DNA from: CAYUYV01 sp964474635
GTDB lineage: Bacteria > Pseudomonadota > Alphaproteobacteria > JAJFIK01
Assembly: GCA_964474635.1 (NCBI GenBank)
Contig: CAYYTT010000006.1
Location: forward strand, 1-64,000
DNA length: 64,000 nucleotides
Direction of reading: 5' to 3'
Shown: positions 42,115 through 51,039 of the stretch, piece after piece
How the letters are laid out: every line of letters begins with the position of its first letter
Numbering within the stretch: position 1 is the stretch's first letter
The notes under the pieces: generated by a model
What the model saw: only the letters and a program-made list of their open reading frames with translations
Database searches by the model: none
Told to the model about the DNA's origin: nothing
Position numbers and translations under genes: made by a program

Positions 42115-42573
42115 CGGAGATCCTTTCACAGCGCGCCTGCCGGCACCCATCGCGCCGGATATTTGGGGTAGAGTGTTGTCGAGAGTGGACACGGGCCAAC
42201 TAAACCGGACTTCCAGGTGGATGGAAGCGCCATCTGTCCTCAACACATAGTGTCGCGGATCGCCGCGCCCACGCAATGTTTCCGCCCCGGCGCCCCTTGG
42301 AGTGTTGGCCGATCTTGGGAGTGTTGGCCGATCTTGGGAGTGTTGGCCGATCTGGGGAGTGTTGACCGATCTGGGGAGTGTTGACCGATCTGGCCGTGGC
42401 GCGTTTTCGTTGTCCGTAGGTAAATGCGTTTACTCTATCGCCTTTAAGTGGGGAACGATTACCTCTGCGTGAGACAAGGTGCATCAGCAGGCATCTTTGT
42501 CCTCAAACCGTTGGACGCCCTGGTGCAGCGATCCAATACCGAGCGCCTGCCGCCCGATGATAAAGGAAGCTGA
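42115..42573. other. Divergent control region between the efflux operon and the phytochrome operon
   Basis: This 459-bp region holds promoters for both directions, a 19-bp tandem repeat array (listed separately) and a short inverted repeat GTAAA/TTTAC at 42420-42433. Open frames here are accidental; one is made of the tandem repeat itself. AAGGA before 42574 is the ribosome-binding site of the phytochrome gene. Confidence 0.5.
42298..42392. repeat. 19-bp tandem repeat, 5 copies, upstream of the phytochrome gene
   Basis: Five consecutive 19-bp units of GGGAGTGTTG(G/A)CCGATCT(T/G): 42298-42316, 42317-42335, 42336-42354, 42355-42373 and 42374-42392. Units 2 and 3 differ only in the last base from each other; units 4 and 5 are identical. 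The copies are nearly identical, so the array is probably young and may vary in copy number. Confidence 0.92.
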
Positions 42574-44883
42574 ATGTCGTCCGCTCCCCTGTCCTTTGCG
42601 ACCTGCGACCGCGAACCCATCCACTTGATTGGGGGTGTGCAGCCCCATGGCGCGCTGATCGCCTATGACGGCTTGAGTGAACAGATCACCCATGCCAGTG
42701 CGAATTGCGCCGCCATTCTCGGCCACGGCGCGTCCGACCTGATCGGCAAACCGATTGAAACCCTGCTGGGAAAGCGTCAAATCGAGGCGTTCGCGAACCT
42801 CATTCTCGATCCCATGGAACCGGACGTGTTTCGGCCCTTCCCGTGCGACGTGATTCAATCTCGCGGAAAGCCCCGGAAGTTCCATTCAATTGCCCATGAA
42901 AGCCGTGGGCGGACCCTTGTCGAATTCTTCAAAATGGAGGGCGAGGACGACGGTGCCGTGGTGCGCACGCGCCGGCGCCATGACGTCATCGACAGCATCC
43001 GAGACCAGACGACCCTTGCGGACCTGTGCAACGCGGTCACCCACTCACTCAGATCGCTCACCGGTTTTGATCGGGTGATGATTTACAAGTTCGATCAGGA
43101 TCAGCATGGGGAAGTTATCGCCGAGGCTACGGATCTTGAGGACCGCTTTTTGCATCTCCACTATCCGGCAAGCGACATCCCGGCCCAGGCCCGCGCGGCG
43201 TATTTGAAAAATCTCAGCCGGTCCATTTCGAATGTGGATGCCGAGCCTGTGCCCATCGAGCCGCTCTGCGATGCCGAGAGCACGGCCCCCCTCGATCTAA
43301 CCTTCGCAAAACTGCGCGCGGTGTCGCCCATCCACCTCGAATATCTGCGGAATATGGGCGTGGCCGCCAGCATGTCGGTGTCCATTCTCGTTGATAATGC
43401 GCTCTGGGGTCTGATTGCCTGCCACCATTCGACCCCCCTCTACATTCCCTCCGACGTGCTCATGTTTAGCGAGATCGTGGGCAAGATGCTCGGCGCGCAA
43501 ATCGAGCAGATCGCAATCAAGGATCGGCTGCAACGCCTGATCTCCATGCAGACGATCATCGATGACGTGAGCGGCCTGTCCGAACAATCCTCGCTCCATG
43601 AACGCATGGTGCAACAAAGCGAAGCCATCTGCGCGCTGCTGAATGCCGATGGGCTGGTCGGCAGCCTGGGCAACACCCGGATCGCCCACAACGCGCCGGA
43701 GGACATCTGTGTCAATGTGGGCGCCTTCGAGCGCCATGACCACAAACATGCCATAGCCCTCGACCATCTGGACGAGGAGGTTGTGCGTCCTGAGGATGCG
43801 CAGGAGCGGTGCCACGGCGGCATCTATCTTCCCTTCAACAGTGATCCGTTTGCGCCCCATACGAACACAACACCGGACCATGTCTTTATTTTCCGGGATG
43901 CCCAGGACGCTGTCATCCGGTGGGCAGGACGGCCAGATGCCAAACAGGTTGTCACGAAGGCCGACGGCAGTCAGCGTCTCGGGCCCCGCAATTCCTTTGC
44001 GGAATGGCGGGAAAGCATCCATGGGCGCTGCCGGTCATTCACCCGGGACGATGTCAACCTGGCCGAATCTCTGCGGGTGGCCTTGGCCACGACGCGAACC
44101 CAGGAACGCGAATATGAATCGAAACGCGCCATGGAGGTCGTTGCCAACCAGCGTGATCGCCTGCGCCAGCAGTTGGAGAGCGGCGCGCGCCTCATGTCCA
44201 TGGCGGAAATGGCCAGTTCAATCAGCCATGAGCTCAATCAACCACTGACGGCCCTCATCAACTACGCCGAAACCTGCCGGCTGGTTCTGGAAACGGCGAA
44301 TACAGAGGATTTCCGCGAAACGGCACTCAGCCTCGCCGGAGACATCAGCGAACAGGCCAACCGCGCGGGCGAGATGGTCCACCGTTTGCGCGCGCTGGTG
44401 AAACGGCGCCCCTCCGATTATGTGCCGCTTGATCTGGTTGGCCTGCTGAGAGAACACGTGTTGCTGTCCGTCCCCTTGAAACGCATGGACAATATTGCCG
44501 TGTCCTGGTCCATCCCGGACGCGTTGCCGACCGTAAAGGGCGATAAACTGCAACTCTCTCAGGTGATCTTCAATTTGGTGCGCAACGCCTGCGAAGCGAT
44601 GGCGGAGGTTGACGATCAGCGGCTCGGCATCTCAATAACGATTGACGAGCCAGACGCGGTGGCCATCACCATCGAGGACAATGGAACCGGGTTTCCCGAC
44701 AGCTATATGGAAAACTCGTTTCAGCCGTTCCACACAACGAAACAAGAAGGTATGGGTCTTGGCCTCACGGTGAGCCGCTCCATTGTGGAGGCCCATGGCG
44801 GAACGCTGTTCGTCAAACAGTCTCGTCAGCCCACGCGCATTTGCTTCACGCTTCCAAGCTGCAAGGTCAAGAAAAGCAAATGA
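42574..44883 (+). CDS. Bacteriophytochrome histidine kinase
   Basis: A 769-residue red/far-red photoreceptor. PAS: Cys11 in TCDREPIHLIGGVQPHG is the biliverdin-attachment Cys of bacteriophytochromes. GAF: PASDIPAQARAAYL and SPIHLEYLRNMGVAASMSVS. PHY: LGPRNSFAEWRESI with the PRxSF tongue motif. Kinase: H-box SISHELNQPLTALINYAETC with phospho-acceptor His552, then N, G1 and G2 boxes (FNLVRNACEAM, EDNGTGF, GMGLGLTVSR). The kinase resembles the FixL/DctB type. It overlaps a receiver gene by ATGA, which should be its phosphotransfer partner. Confidence 0.96.
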   Translation: MSSAPLSFATCDREPIHLIGGVQPHGALIAYDGLSEQITHASANCAAILGHGASDLIGKPIETLLGKRQIEAFANLILDPMEPDVFRPFPCDVIQSRGKPRKFHSIAHESRGRTLVEFFKMEGEDDGAVVRTRRRHDVIDSIRDQTTLADLCNAVTHSLRSLTGFDRVMIYKFDQDQHGEVIAEATDLEDRFLHLHYPASDIPAQARAAYLKNLSRSISNVDAEPVPIEPLCDAESTAPLDLTFAKLRAVSPIHLEYLRNMGVAASMSVSILVDNALWGLIACHHSTPLYIPSDVLMFSEIVGKMLGAQIEQIAIKDRLQRLISMQTIIDDVSGLSEQSSLHERMVQQSEAICALLNADGLVGSLGNTRIAHNAPEDICVNVGAFERHDHKHAIALDHLDEEVVRPEDAQERCHGGIYLPFNSDPFAPHTNTTPDHVFIFRDAQDAVIRWAGRPDAKQVVTKADGSQRLGPRNSFAEWRESIHGRCRSFTRDDVNLAESLRVALATTRTQEREYESKRAMEVVANQRDRLRQQLESGARLMSMAEMASSISHELNQPLTALINYAETCRLVLETANTEDFRETALSLAGDISEQANRAGEMVHRLRALVKRRPSDYVPLDLVGLLREHVLLSVPLKRMDNIAVSWSIPDALPTVKGDKLQLSQVIFNLVRNACEAMAEVDDQRLGISITIDEPDAVAITIEDNGTGFPDSYMENSFQPFHTTKQEGMGLGLTVSRSIVEAHGGTLFVKQSRQPTRICFTLPSCKVKKSK

Positions 44884-45260
44884 AGATCAGTTTTCCCATC
44901 GCCATCGTCGACGACGATGATGCGGTGCGTCAGTCGCTCGAAACGATGCTTCGTGCCTTTGGCAATACGGTCACATCGTATCGTTCAGGCCCTGCCTTTC
45001 TGTCAAAGCAGATGGGACAAGACCTGATATGTGTCATGCTCGACCTGCGCATGCCGGGCATGAGTGGCCACGGTGTTTTGGAGTGCATCCGCCGATTTGA
45101 CCGTCCGGTTCCAGTCATCGTCATGACCGCCCACGGATCGAAGGAATCCCATAGCACCATTCTAAATGACAGCATCGTGGATCTTCTCGAAAAACCGTTT
45201 GGACCCACCCGCCTGTTCGAAGCGCTCCGAAAGGCGGATATGCTGCTGCGCCTGTCTTGA
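44880..45260 (+). CDS. Single-domain response regulator, FixJ-receiver-like, partner of the phytochrome
   Basis: A 126-residue receiver domain with acidic pocket VDDDD, phospho-acceptor Asp55 (CVMLDLRMPGMSG), the conserved Thr in VIVMTAHGS and Lys in LLEKPF. It resembles the receiver half of FixJ but has no DNA-binding output domain; the stop follows directly. It must act by protein contact or in a phosphorelay. The ATG lies within the kinase stop (ATGA). Confidence 0.93.
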   Translation: MKISFPIAIVDDDDAVRQSLETMLRAFGNTVTSYRSGPAFLSKQMGQDLICVMLDLRMPGMSGHGVLECIRRFDRPVPVIVMTAHGSKESHSTILNDSIVDLLEKPFGPTRLFEALRKADMLLRLS

Positions 45261-45319
45261 GACGGAGAAAAAAAGCGGCGACTTGTACCAGCGGCGCCCA
45301 AGGCCGCAACCGCGGCCCA

Positions 45320-45347
45320 GCGCCACTGCGCCCCCCCCCAGTGGCGC
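45320..45347. terminator. Perfect 9-bp hairpin between convergent genes
   Basis: GCGCCACTG (45320-45328) pairs with CAGTGGCGC (45339-45347) around a C-rich 10-nt loop. It lies in the 142-bp gap where the receiver gene and the TetR gene converge. There is no T-tract, so it is called a terminator only on position. Confidence 0.45.
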
Positions 45348-45402
45348 GTGAGCGCAAAAAATACACCGCGCTCAGTTTGCCCCGGATGTCTCGCCCGCTG
45401 AT

Positions 45403-46116
45403 TTAGCGCACGGTCAGGGCACGGATGACAAATTGGGACAGGGTCTTGCCCATGCGGCGGCGCCCCTCATCATCGCGGGCGATGGCCTTTGAGGTCTGGT
45501 GCATCATCCCCATGATAGCAAAACCCACCACTTCCCAATCATAGTCCGTCCACACCTTTCCCGTGTCGGCAAAGGAGGCCAGATCCTCCGCCCAGAACCG
45601 GGCCCAGCGCGCCATGAGCATGTCGGACTGGTCGGTGGTCCGGTCGATGATCCCCGGATCGCTGAGCGCGGCGGCGAGCACGCCGGGGTTGGCACGATTG
45701 TAGTCGATCACCGTCTCGATCACGGTGGTGACCCGGTCCTCAAGGCGCTCCTGTCCCTGGAGGCGGGCCTTGATCATCGTGTCCACTTCACCGCTGGCCT
45801 CGTCTACAAAGGCGAAGAAGCAGGCCCGTTTATCCGGGAAGTGCAGATAAAACGTTCCGTGTCCCAATTGAGCGGCCTTAGCCACATCCTGGGGCCGGGT
45901 GTTGTGATAGCCCCGATCGACAAAAAGGTCGCGCGCGGCCGCGAGCAGGCGCTGCCGGCTGTCCTGGCGCCGCTTGGCAGAGCGCGCGCCCCTGCCCGAA
46001 CCCAGGCTTGAGCCCTGCGCCTCGCCATCGGCCGCATCGGCGGCCGCATCGGCTGGTCCGGATGCGGCCCCTTCGCAGCGGTCGCACCCGGTCTGGGACG
46101 GGGGTTTTTGTGTCAT
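45403..46116 (-). CDS. TetR family transcriptional regulator
   Basis: A 237-residue repressor-type protein. After a 45-residue Ala/Gly/Asp-rich N-terminal extension, the helix-turn-helix is RQRLLAAARDLFVDRGYHNT, PQDVAKAAQLGHGTFYLHFP (about 53-95). The C-terminal ligand domain is not assignable. It lies 68 bp downstream of the class II aldolase gene on the same strand. Target and ligand are unknown. Confidence 0.92.
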   Translation of the reverse strand: MTQKPPSQTGCDRCEGAASGPADAAADAADGEAQGSSLGSGRGARSAKRRQDSRQRLLAAARDLFVDRGYHNTRPQDVAKAAQLGHGTFYLHFPDKRACFFAFVDEASGEVDTMIKARLQGQERLEDRVTTVIETVIDYNRANPGVLAAALSDPGIIDRTTDQSDMLMARWARFWAEDLASFADTGKVWTDYDWEVVGFAIMGMMHQTSKAIARDDEGRRRMGKTLSQFVIRALTVR

Positions 46117-46184
46117 GGCTTAGGGTCTCGCCCGGCGCCGGCCGTCGCTTGGGGACGGTGCAGTGGACGGACCAACCGGCTGCC

Positions 46185-46967
46185 TCACGTCCGGAAGCCG
46201 GGATCCACGCGATCCAGCTTGCGCATCAGGGCCGGCCAGGCCAGATCGCCGGCAGGGCCCGTGAACAGCGGCGTGGATTGGGACGCGGTGCGCTCGGGCA
46301 CACCGTCACCGGGGTGAACCCAGGCGTGCCCGCCCGCAAGGGCCCTCACCTGCATGGAACAGGCCCGTTCCAGATAATACATGGCCATAAAGGCATCGGC
46401 GCAGGACCGCCCCACCGCAAGCGTGCCGTGATTGCGCAGGATCATCACGGGGTTGTCGCCCAAATCGCGGGCCAGGCGCTCCTGTTCATCAAGATCGAGC
46501 GCAACGCCTTCATAATCGTGGTAGCCCACCCGCCCGAAAAGGGACATGGCGTGCTGGGACATCGGCAGCAGACCGTGCTGCTGCGCGGAGACCGCCACCC
46601 CATCATCCGTGTGGGTATGGATCACGCAGCCCACATCGGGTCGGGCGGCGTGGATGGCGCTGTGGATTACGAAACCAGCCCGGTTCACCGAATAATTGGT
46701 CGGCTCCACCACGGCACCGTCATGGTCCACCTTCACCAGGGACGAGGCCGTGATTTCATCGAAGGTCATGCCATAGGGATTGATGAAAAAATGCTGGTCC
46801 GCCCCCGGCACACGGGCTGAGATATGGGTGAAAATCATGTCGTCCCAGCCATGGAGCGCGATCAGGCGGTACGTCGCGGCGAGATCCACCCGCATGGCCC
46901 ACTCTTCCGGCGGCACAGTCTCCGGACGATGGGTGTTCTGGGCAAAGGATGTGGGGGCTGTCGCCAT
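46185..46967 (-). CDS. Class II aldolase/adducin family protein
   Basis: A 260-residue protein of the fuculose-aldolase/adducin fold. The zinc-binding HTHTDDG and the later LRNHGTLAVG with FMAMYYLERAC are present, as is NPYGMTFDEITASSLVKVD. Enzymes of this group are aldolases, epimerases or decarboxylases of small hydroxy-acids; this subgroup is commonly annotated only at family level. It lies upstream of the TetR gene and may be its target. Confidence 0.9.
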   Translation of the reverse strand: MATAPTSFAQNTHRPETVPPEEWAMRVDLAATYRLIALHGWDDMIFTHISARVPGADQHFFINPYGMTFDEITASSLVKVDHDGAVVEPTNYSVNRAGFVIHSAIHAARPDVGCVIHTHTDDGVAVSAQQHGLLPMSQHAMSLFGRVGYHDYEGVALDLDEQERLARDLGDNPVMILRNHGTLAVGRSCADAFMAMYYLERACSMQVRALAGGHAWVHPGDGVPERTASQSTPLFTGPAGDLAWPALMRKLDRVDPGFRT

Positions 46968-47148
46968 GGCGGTCTCTCTCCGGATTTTTATGGGTTCTTG
47001 GCAGTCTCGGCCGTGCCGCGCATCCGCTGGCGCCGCCGCCCACGAAGGTGCCGCGCCGCGCTTTCGATGGGCATTGTGCCGCAGTCCGACAGAGTGCGCA
47101 GAGCATCAAACGCTGTCAAATGGCCGGATCTGGAGCGTGGCCAGGCGA

Positions 47149-48240
47149 TCAGTCCCGGGCCGGGCCGCCCCTGGCCAGATCAGCCTCCACAATCTCGATC
47201 TGCTCGGCCGTCAACCAGCCCCGCCACACATCCGGGTAGGTCTCCAGGAACCACGCCACCAGAGCCCCGTCCTCCAGACCGCGATTTTCGTACATGTGCA
47301 GCAGCACGGCGCGCATCAGCGCCTTGTTGGTCTGATAAGCGCTCAAAAAGGTGAGCAACGCACCGGCTTCGGCCTGGAATTGCGTGTTTACGGCCACATG
47401 CTGTTCGATGGCCGGGTAGGCCATGGCCTCTTCCGGCCGGCGCTCGGCTGCGAAGATATCCCAGCCCGCCGCGTCATAGGGCGGCTCTTCAAGGGCCACC
47501 AGATCGAAGCGGGCCGTGATCCAGCTTGGATCCCAGTAATAGGCGAGGAACGGCTCACCGCGCTGATAGGCCGAGGCGATGGCGGCCGCCAACGCCGCGC
47601 CCGTGCCGACGCGGAAATTGCTGAAGCTCGCATCAAGTCCGTAGGCCTGTATTTTCTTGGTATTGTTGACCTCGCACTGCCAGCCCAGGCTGCAGTTGTA
47701 AAAGCGGCCGAGCCGGGGACGCTCCGGATCGGTGAACAACTCGGCATAGCGCGGCAGATCGAAGACGCTGGCAAGCTCCGGAGCGCTTGGCTCAATGCCG
47801 CGCTTTTCGTCCCCCTCGATCATGTAGCGCGGCACGTACCAGGACTGGGTGGCATCGGCCATGTTGAGGCCCACGCTGGCCACTTTGCCCCGGCGCACGC
47901 CGTCCTCCCAGACCTTGGTGGCCCGGTCGAGCCATACTTCCATCGCGATATCCACGTCGCCGCGCACCAGTCCCGACAACAGGGGGATGGTGGAGCCTGG
48001 AATATCGTCGGTTTCGCAGCCATGGACGGTCTCGACCAGGTACCGGGCGAGCGCGTTGTGAAAGCGGGCGCTGTTCCAATCGAAGCCGGCGAACACGATG
48101 GGCCGGTCCACGGGGCAGGATGGCTGGGCACTTTGGGCTCGCGCCGGTGCCACAACGGGGGTCTGAACGGCGGTCACCGCGAGGAGCGCAAGGCCCGCCG
48201 TCCATCCCCCCACCCGTGCCGCCAGTTTGATCCAGGCCAT
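47149..48240 (-). CDS. ABC-type glycine betaine/choline-like substrate-binding protein (OpuAC family)
   Basis: A 363-residue exported protein. The signal peptide ends near APARAQ. The OpuAC fold is visible as IVFAGFDWNSARFHNALARY, VDIAMEVWLDRATKVWEDG, RVGTGAALAAAIASAY and FLAYYWDPSW (aromatic ligand-cage region). It should bind a quaternary amine in the periplasm. The permease and ATPase genes are not adjacent, so this is an orphan binding protein. The ATG at 48240 is chosen because GGAG lies 9 nt upstream. Confidence 0.88.
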   Translation of the reverse strand: MAWIKLAARVGGWTAGLALLAVTAVQTPVVAPARAQSAQPSCPVDRPIVFAGFDWNSARFHNALARYLVETVHGCETDDIPGSTIPLLSGLVRGDVDIAMEVWLDRATKVWEDGVRRGKVASVGLNMADATQSWYVPRYMIEGDEKRGIEPSAPELASVFDLPRYAELFTDPERPRLGRFYNCSLGWQCEVNNTKKIQAYGLDASFSNFRVGTGAALAAAIASAYQRGEPFLAYYWDPSWITARFDLVALEEPPYDAAGWDIFAAERRPEEAMAYPAIEQHVAVNTQFQAEAGALLTFLSAYQTNKALMRAVLLHMYENRGLEDGALVAWFLETYPDVWRGWLTAEQIEIVEADLARGGPARD

Positions 48241-48529
48241 CGCCAGCAACTCCATCCCGGTTAAACACTTACCGCGCAGGACTGTAGAAGGCCCCTTGGC
48301 CCCTTTCCCGCGCGCCCTCACTATGGTGGGCCGCCACGCCGAGCACAAGGAACCGCGCCCTTCCATCCTCACGGCCAGACAGGCTTTTCGCCAGCCAAAC
48401 AGGCTCTCCGCCAGATTGGGTCCCACCATGTCGAAGCTTCCGCCGCCCCAGCACCAGACCTCGGACCCGTCCACCCAAACGGGCCCGGAGCCCGGCCCGT
48501 CGGCGGACGGGGGCGGGCCTGAGGACACC

Positions 48530-49348
48530 ATGCCGCTCGAATACCCCGGGTGGCGCCAGTCGGGCAGCCGATACGATTTTCAGCGCATCGCGTTCCGCTC
48601 CAGCAAGGCCCCGAAGGCATTGGCCGCCTTCGAGGAGTTCGTCCGCCGCTACGGCAACACACCCCTTGAGGATGCCCAGGTGATCGTGGCCATCGGCGGC
48701 GACGGCTTCATGCTGGAGACCCTGCACCAAACCCTCCACACGGGCCTGCCGGTCTTCGGCATCCACCGGGGCACCATCGGGTTTTTGATGAACGAGGCGC
48801 ACACCTGGACCGGGATCGACCTGCCCCGACGCCTTGCCGATGCCGAACCCACCATCATTCATCCCCTGAAGATGGTGTGCGTGGATGCCGAGGAGACCGT
48901 GCACAGGGCCCTCGCCATCAATGAAGTCTCCCTGCTGCGCGAAACACGCCAGACGGCAAAGATCCGTATTGAGATTGACGGCAAGGAGCGGCTCGAAGAA
49001 CTCATCTGCGACGGCGTTCTGGTCTCAACCCCCGCGGGCAGCACGGCCTATAATCTGTCGGCCCATGGCCCGATCCTGCCCATTGAGGCCCGCCTTCTGG
49101 CCCTGACACCCATTTCCGCCTTTCGGCCACGTCGTTGGCGCGGAGCCATCCTGCCCCACAGTGCCGTGGTGCGCTTTGAGATGAACGAGCCGGAAAAACG
49201 ACCCGTCAGCGCCGTTGCCGACGACACCGAAATTCGCCATGTGCGCAGTGTGGAAGTGGCCGAAGACCGCTCCGTCGCGATCACGATCCTGTTTGACAAG
49301 GGCCACAACCTGGATGAGCGCATTCTCAAGGAACAATTCTATCACTGA
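48530..49348 (+). CDS. nadK: NAD kinase
   Basis: NadK phosphorylates NAD to NADP in the cytosol. The 272-residue product has the catalytic GGDG motif (VIVAIGGDGFMLETLH), the ligand-binding AINEVSLLRE and DGVLVSTPAGSTAYNLSAHG, and is of the short alphaproteobacterial type. The ATG at 48530 has GAGG upstream and gives the expected N-terminus before YDFQRIAFRSS. An ATG at 48428 would add a low-complexity leader. Confidence 0.93.
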   Translation: MPLEYPGWRQSGSRYDFQRIAFRSSKAPKALAAFEEFVRRYGNTPLEDAQVIVAIGGDGFMLETLHQTLHTGLPVFGIHRGTIGFLMNEAHTWTGIDLPRRLADAEPTIIHPLKMVCVDAEETVHRALAINEVSLLRETRQTAKIRIEIDGKERLEELICDGVLVSTPAGSTAYNLSAHGPILPIEARLLALTPISAFRPRRWRGAILPHSAVVRFEMNEPEKRPVSAVADDTEIRHVRSVEVAEDRSVAITILFDKGHNLDERILKEQFYH

Positions 49349-50432
49349 CGATCAGCCTGCACCGGATCGGCGGTCGCCGGACCCGGACACCGCTTCAGCG
49401 GGGCGCCGGGCCCATGTGCAGGCGCTGGCCGCCGGCGGCCTCGGCGGTGCGATCTTCGCGCTGTTTGGCCTGCCGCTTGCGTGGATGCTCGGCGCGATGA
49501 CCGGATCGACCATTCTCGCTCTCATGGGCCAGGGGGTCGCAGTGGCGCCATGGGTGCGCACCCCCATGATTGCCGTGCTTGGCGTGCTGCTGGGCTCGGC
49601 CTTTTCGGGCAGCATCATCCTTGGCATGATCAACTGGCTGCCGGCGATCCTGGGACTGATGGGTCTGGCGCTGGTCTCGACCCTTTCCGCGTGGGTCGTC
49701 TATCGGCGGGTGCTGGGGCTTGATCCCGTGACGGCCTATTTCGCCAGTGTGCCCGGCGGGGTCAGCGAGATGAGCATCGTGGGCGAGAGCTATGGCGGGT
49801 CGGCCGCCATGATCGGCCTGGCCCATGTCATCCGCATTATTTTCGTGGTGAGCGTCGTCCCGCTTTACTTCCGGTTCGTCTTCGGTCTTGAGATCCCCAC
49901 ATTGCCGCCGCGTGCCGTGTCCGTACTGAGCTTTCCGCTTCTTGAGGGGATCATCCTGACGCTGTGCGCGCTCGCGGGCGTGTTTGTGGGGCGTTGGCTC
50001 CGCTTTCCCGCTCCGGCGCTCACCGGACCCATGGCGCTCAGCATGGGCGTGCATGTGGCCGGCCTGAGCGCCGCGCCGCCGCCGGCCGAACTCATCGCGG
50101 CGGCCCAGATCGTTGTGGGCACGGCCATCGGGGCGCGGTTCAGCGGATACGCTTTGTCCGACCTGCGCGGTGTGGCGCTTGGCGGCCTTGTTACGGCGAC
50201 GCTCATGATTGGGCTTGCGGTCCTGTTCGCCTGGGCGATTGCGCCCCTCATCGGTCTTGAAACCGCGAGCCTGTTCATCGCCTACGCCCCCGGCGGGCTC
50301 ACCGAAATGTCCCTGATTGCCCTCTCGCTCGATCAGGATCCCGCCTTTGTCTCGACCCTCCACCTGGTGCGCATTCTCACCATCATCGCGGTGGCGGCGC
50401 CCTTCTTCGCGTGGCGTCGATCAAGACCCTGA
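49314..50432 (+). CDS. AbrB family (DUF/AbrB duplication) membrane protein
   Basis: A 372-residue membrane protein with two homologous halves, each with about five helices and each containing a similar loop: YFASVPGGVSEMSIVGES in the first and YAPGGLTEMSLIALSLDQD in the second. This duplication and the PGG(L/V)(S/T)EM motif mark the AbrB/ammonia-monooxygenase-like family, whose role is unclear (a regulator of aidB in E. coli, probably a transporter). The start overlaps nadK by 35 nt if ATG 49314 is used; GTG 49416 is the alternative. Confidence 0.85.
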   Translation: MSAFSRNNSITDDQPAPDRRSPDPDTASAGRRAHVQALAAGGLGGAIFALFGLPLAWMLGAMTGSTILALMGQGVAVAPWVRTPMIAVLGVLLGSAFSGSIILGMINWLPAILGLMGLALVSTLSAWVVYRRVLGLDPVTAYFASVPGGVSEMSIVGESYGGSAAMIGLAHVIRIIFVVSVVPLYFRFVFGLEIPTLPPRAVSVLSFPLLEGIILTLCALAGVFVGRWLRFPAPALTGPMALSMGVHVAGLSAAPPPAELIAAAQIVVGTAIGARFSGYALSDLRGVALGGLVTATLMIGLAVLFAWAIAPLIGLETASLFIAYAPGGLTEMSLIALSLDQDPAFVSTLHLVRILTIIAVAAPFFAWRRSRP

Positions 50433-50496
50433 CCGGCCCATCTAAATCTTTACCGGATGCAAATCCGGCTCCATCAAGGTTGAAGGCGCATTGACC

Positions 50497-51006
50497 ATGG
50501 GCCGCAGGCAGGCAGGCATGACAAAATCCTTGGATGGGCTGCACGTACTTCTCGTCGACGATGACCGCCACTTGCGCGCCATCGTGCGCGCCCTGTTGTC
50601 ACCGATCCCCGGTCTGCTGCTGCATGAAGCCGAGGATGCCGTCAGCGGCTGGGACATGTTCCTGCGCCACAAGGCAGGCCTCATCATCGTCGACTGGAAC
50701 ATGCCCAAAATCAATGGCATGCAGTTCATCCGGCGCGTCCGCCAATCGCCTGGCTCCCCCGATGAACGGGTCCCGATCCTGTTGATGACCGGTCATACCA
50801 ACGCACAGGTCATCGCCTGCGCGCGCGATGCCGGTGCCAATCAGATCCTGGCAAAACCGATCTCGGCGGAAAATCTGTACACGAAAATGACCGCGGCCAT
50901 CTCCGACACCCGCCCGTTTATTGAAGCCAAACGCTATGTCGGACCAGACCGCCGGCGGCGCAACGCACCCTACAATGGCGAGGACAGGCGTAAGGGTCGT
51001 TCCTGA
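50497..51006 (+). CDS. CheY-like response regulator with basic C-terminal tail
   Basis: A 169-residue single receiver with pocket LVDDDRHLR, phospho-acceptor Asp66 (LIIVDWNMPKINGMQF), Thr in LLMTGH and Lys in LAKPIS. The 30-residue tail RYVGPDRRRRNAPYNGEDRR is basic and recurs in receivers of this bacterial group; its role is unknown. The ATG at 50497 has AAGG about 9 nt upstream; ATG 50518 is also possible. No kinase gene is adjacent. Confidence 0.9.
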   Translation: MGRRQAGMTKSLDGLHVLLVDDDRHLRAIVRALLSPIPGLLLHEAEDAVSGWDMFLRHKAGLIIVDWNMPKINGMQFIRRVRQSPGSPDERVPILLMTGHTNAQVIACARDAGANQILAKPISAENLYTKMTAAISDTRPFIEAKRYVGPDRRRRNAPYNGEDRRKGRS

Positions 51007-51039
51007 CCTCCAAGCTGACCGCTTAACGCCTCAAGGCGC

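Noticed and set aside
42298..42392. CRISPR-like array
   Set aside because: Units are 19 bp, directly adjacent and without unique spacers, and no cas genes are near; it is a tandem repeat.
42200..42484. 94-codon minus-strand frame upstream of the phytochrome gene
   Set aside because: Its sequence is the translated 19-bp tandem repeat; no ribosome-binding site or family resemblance.
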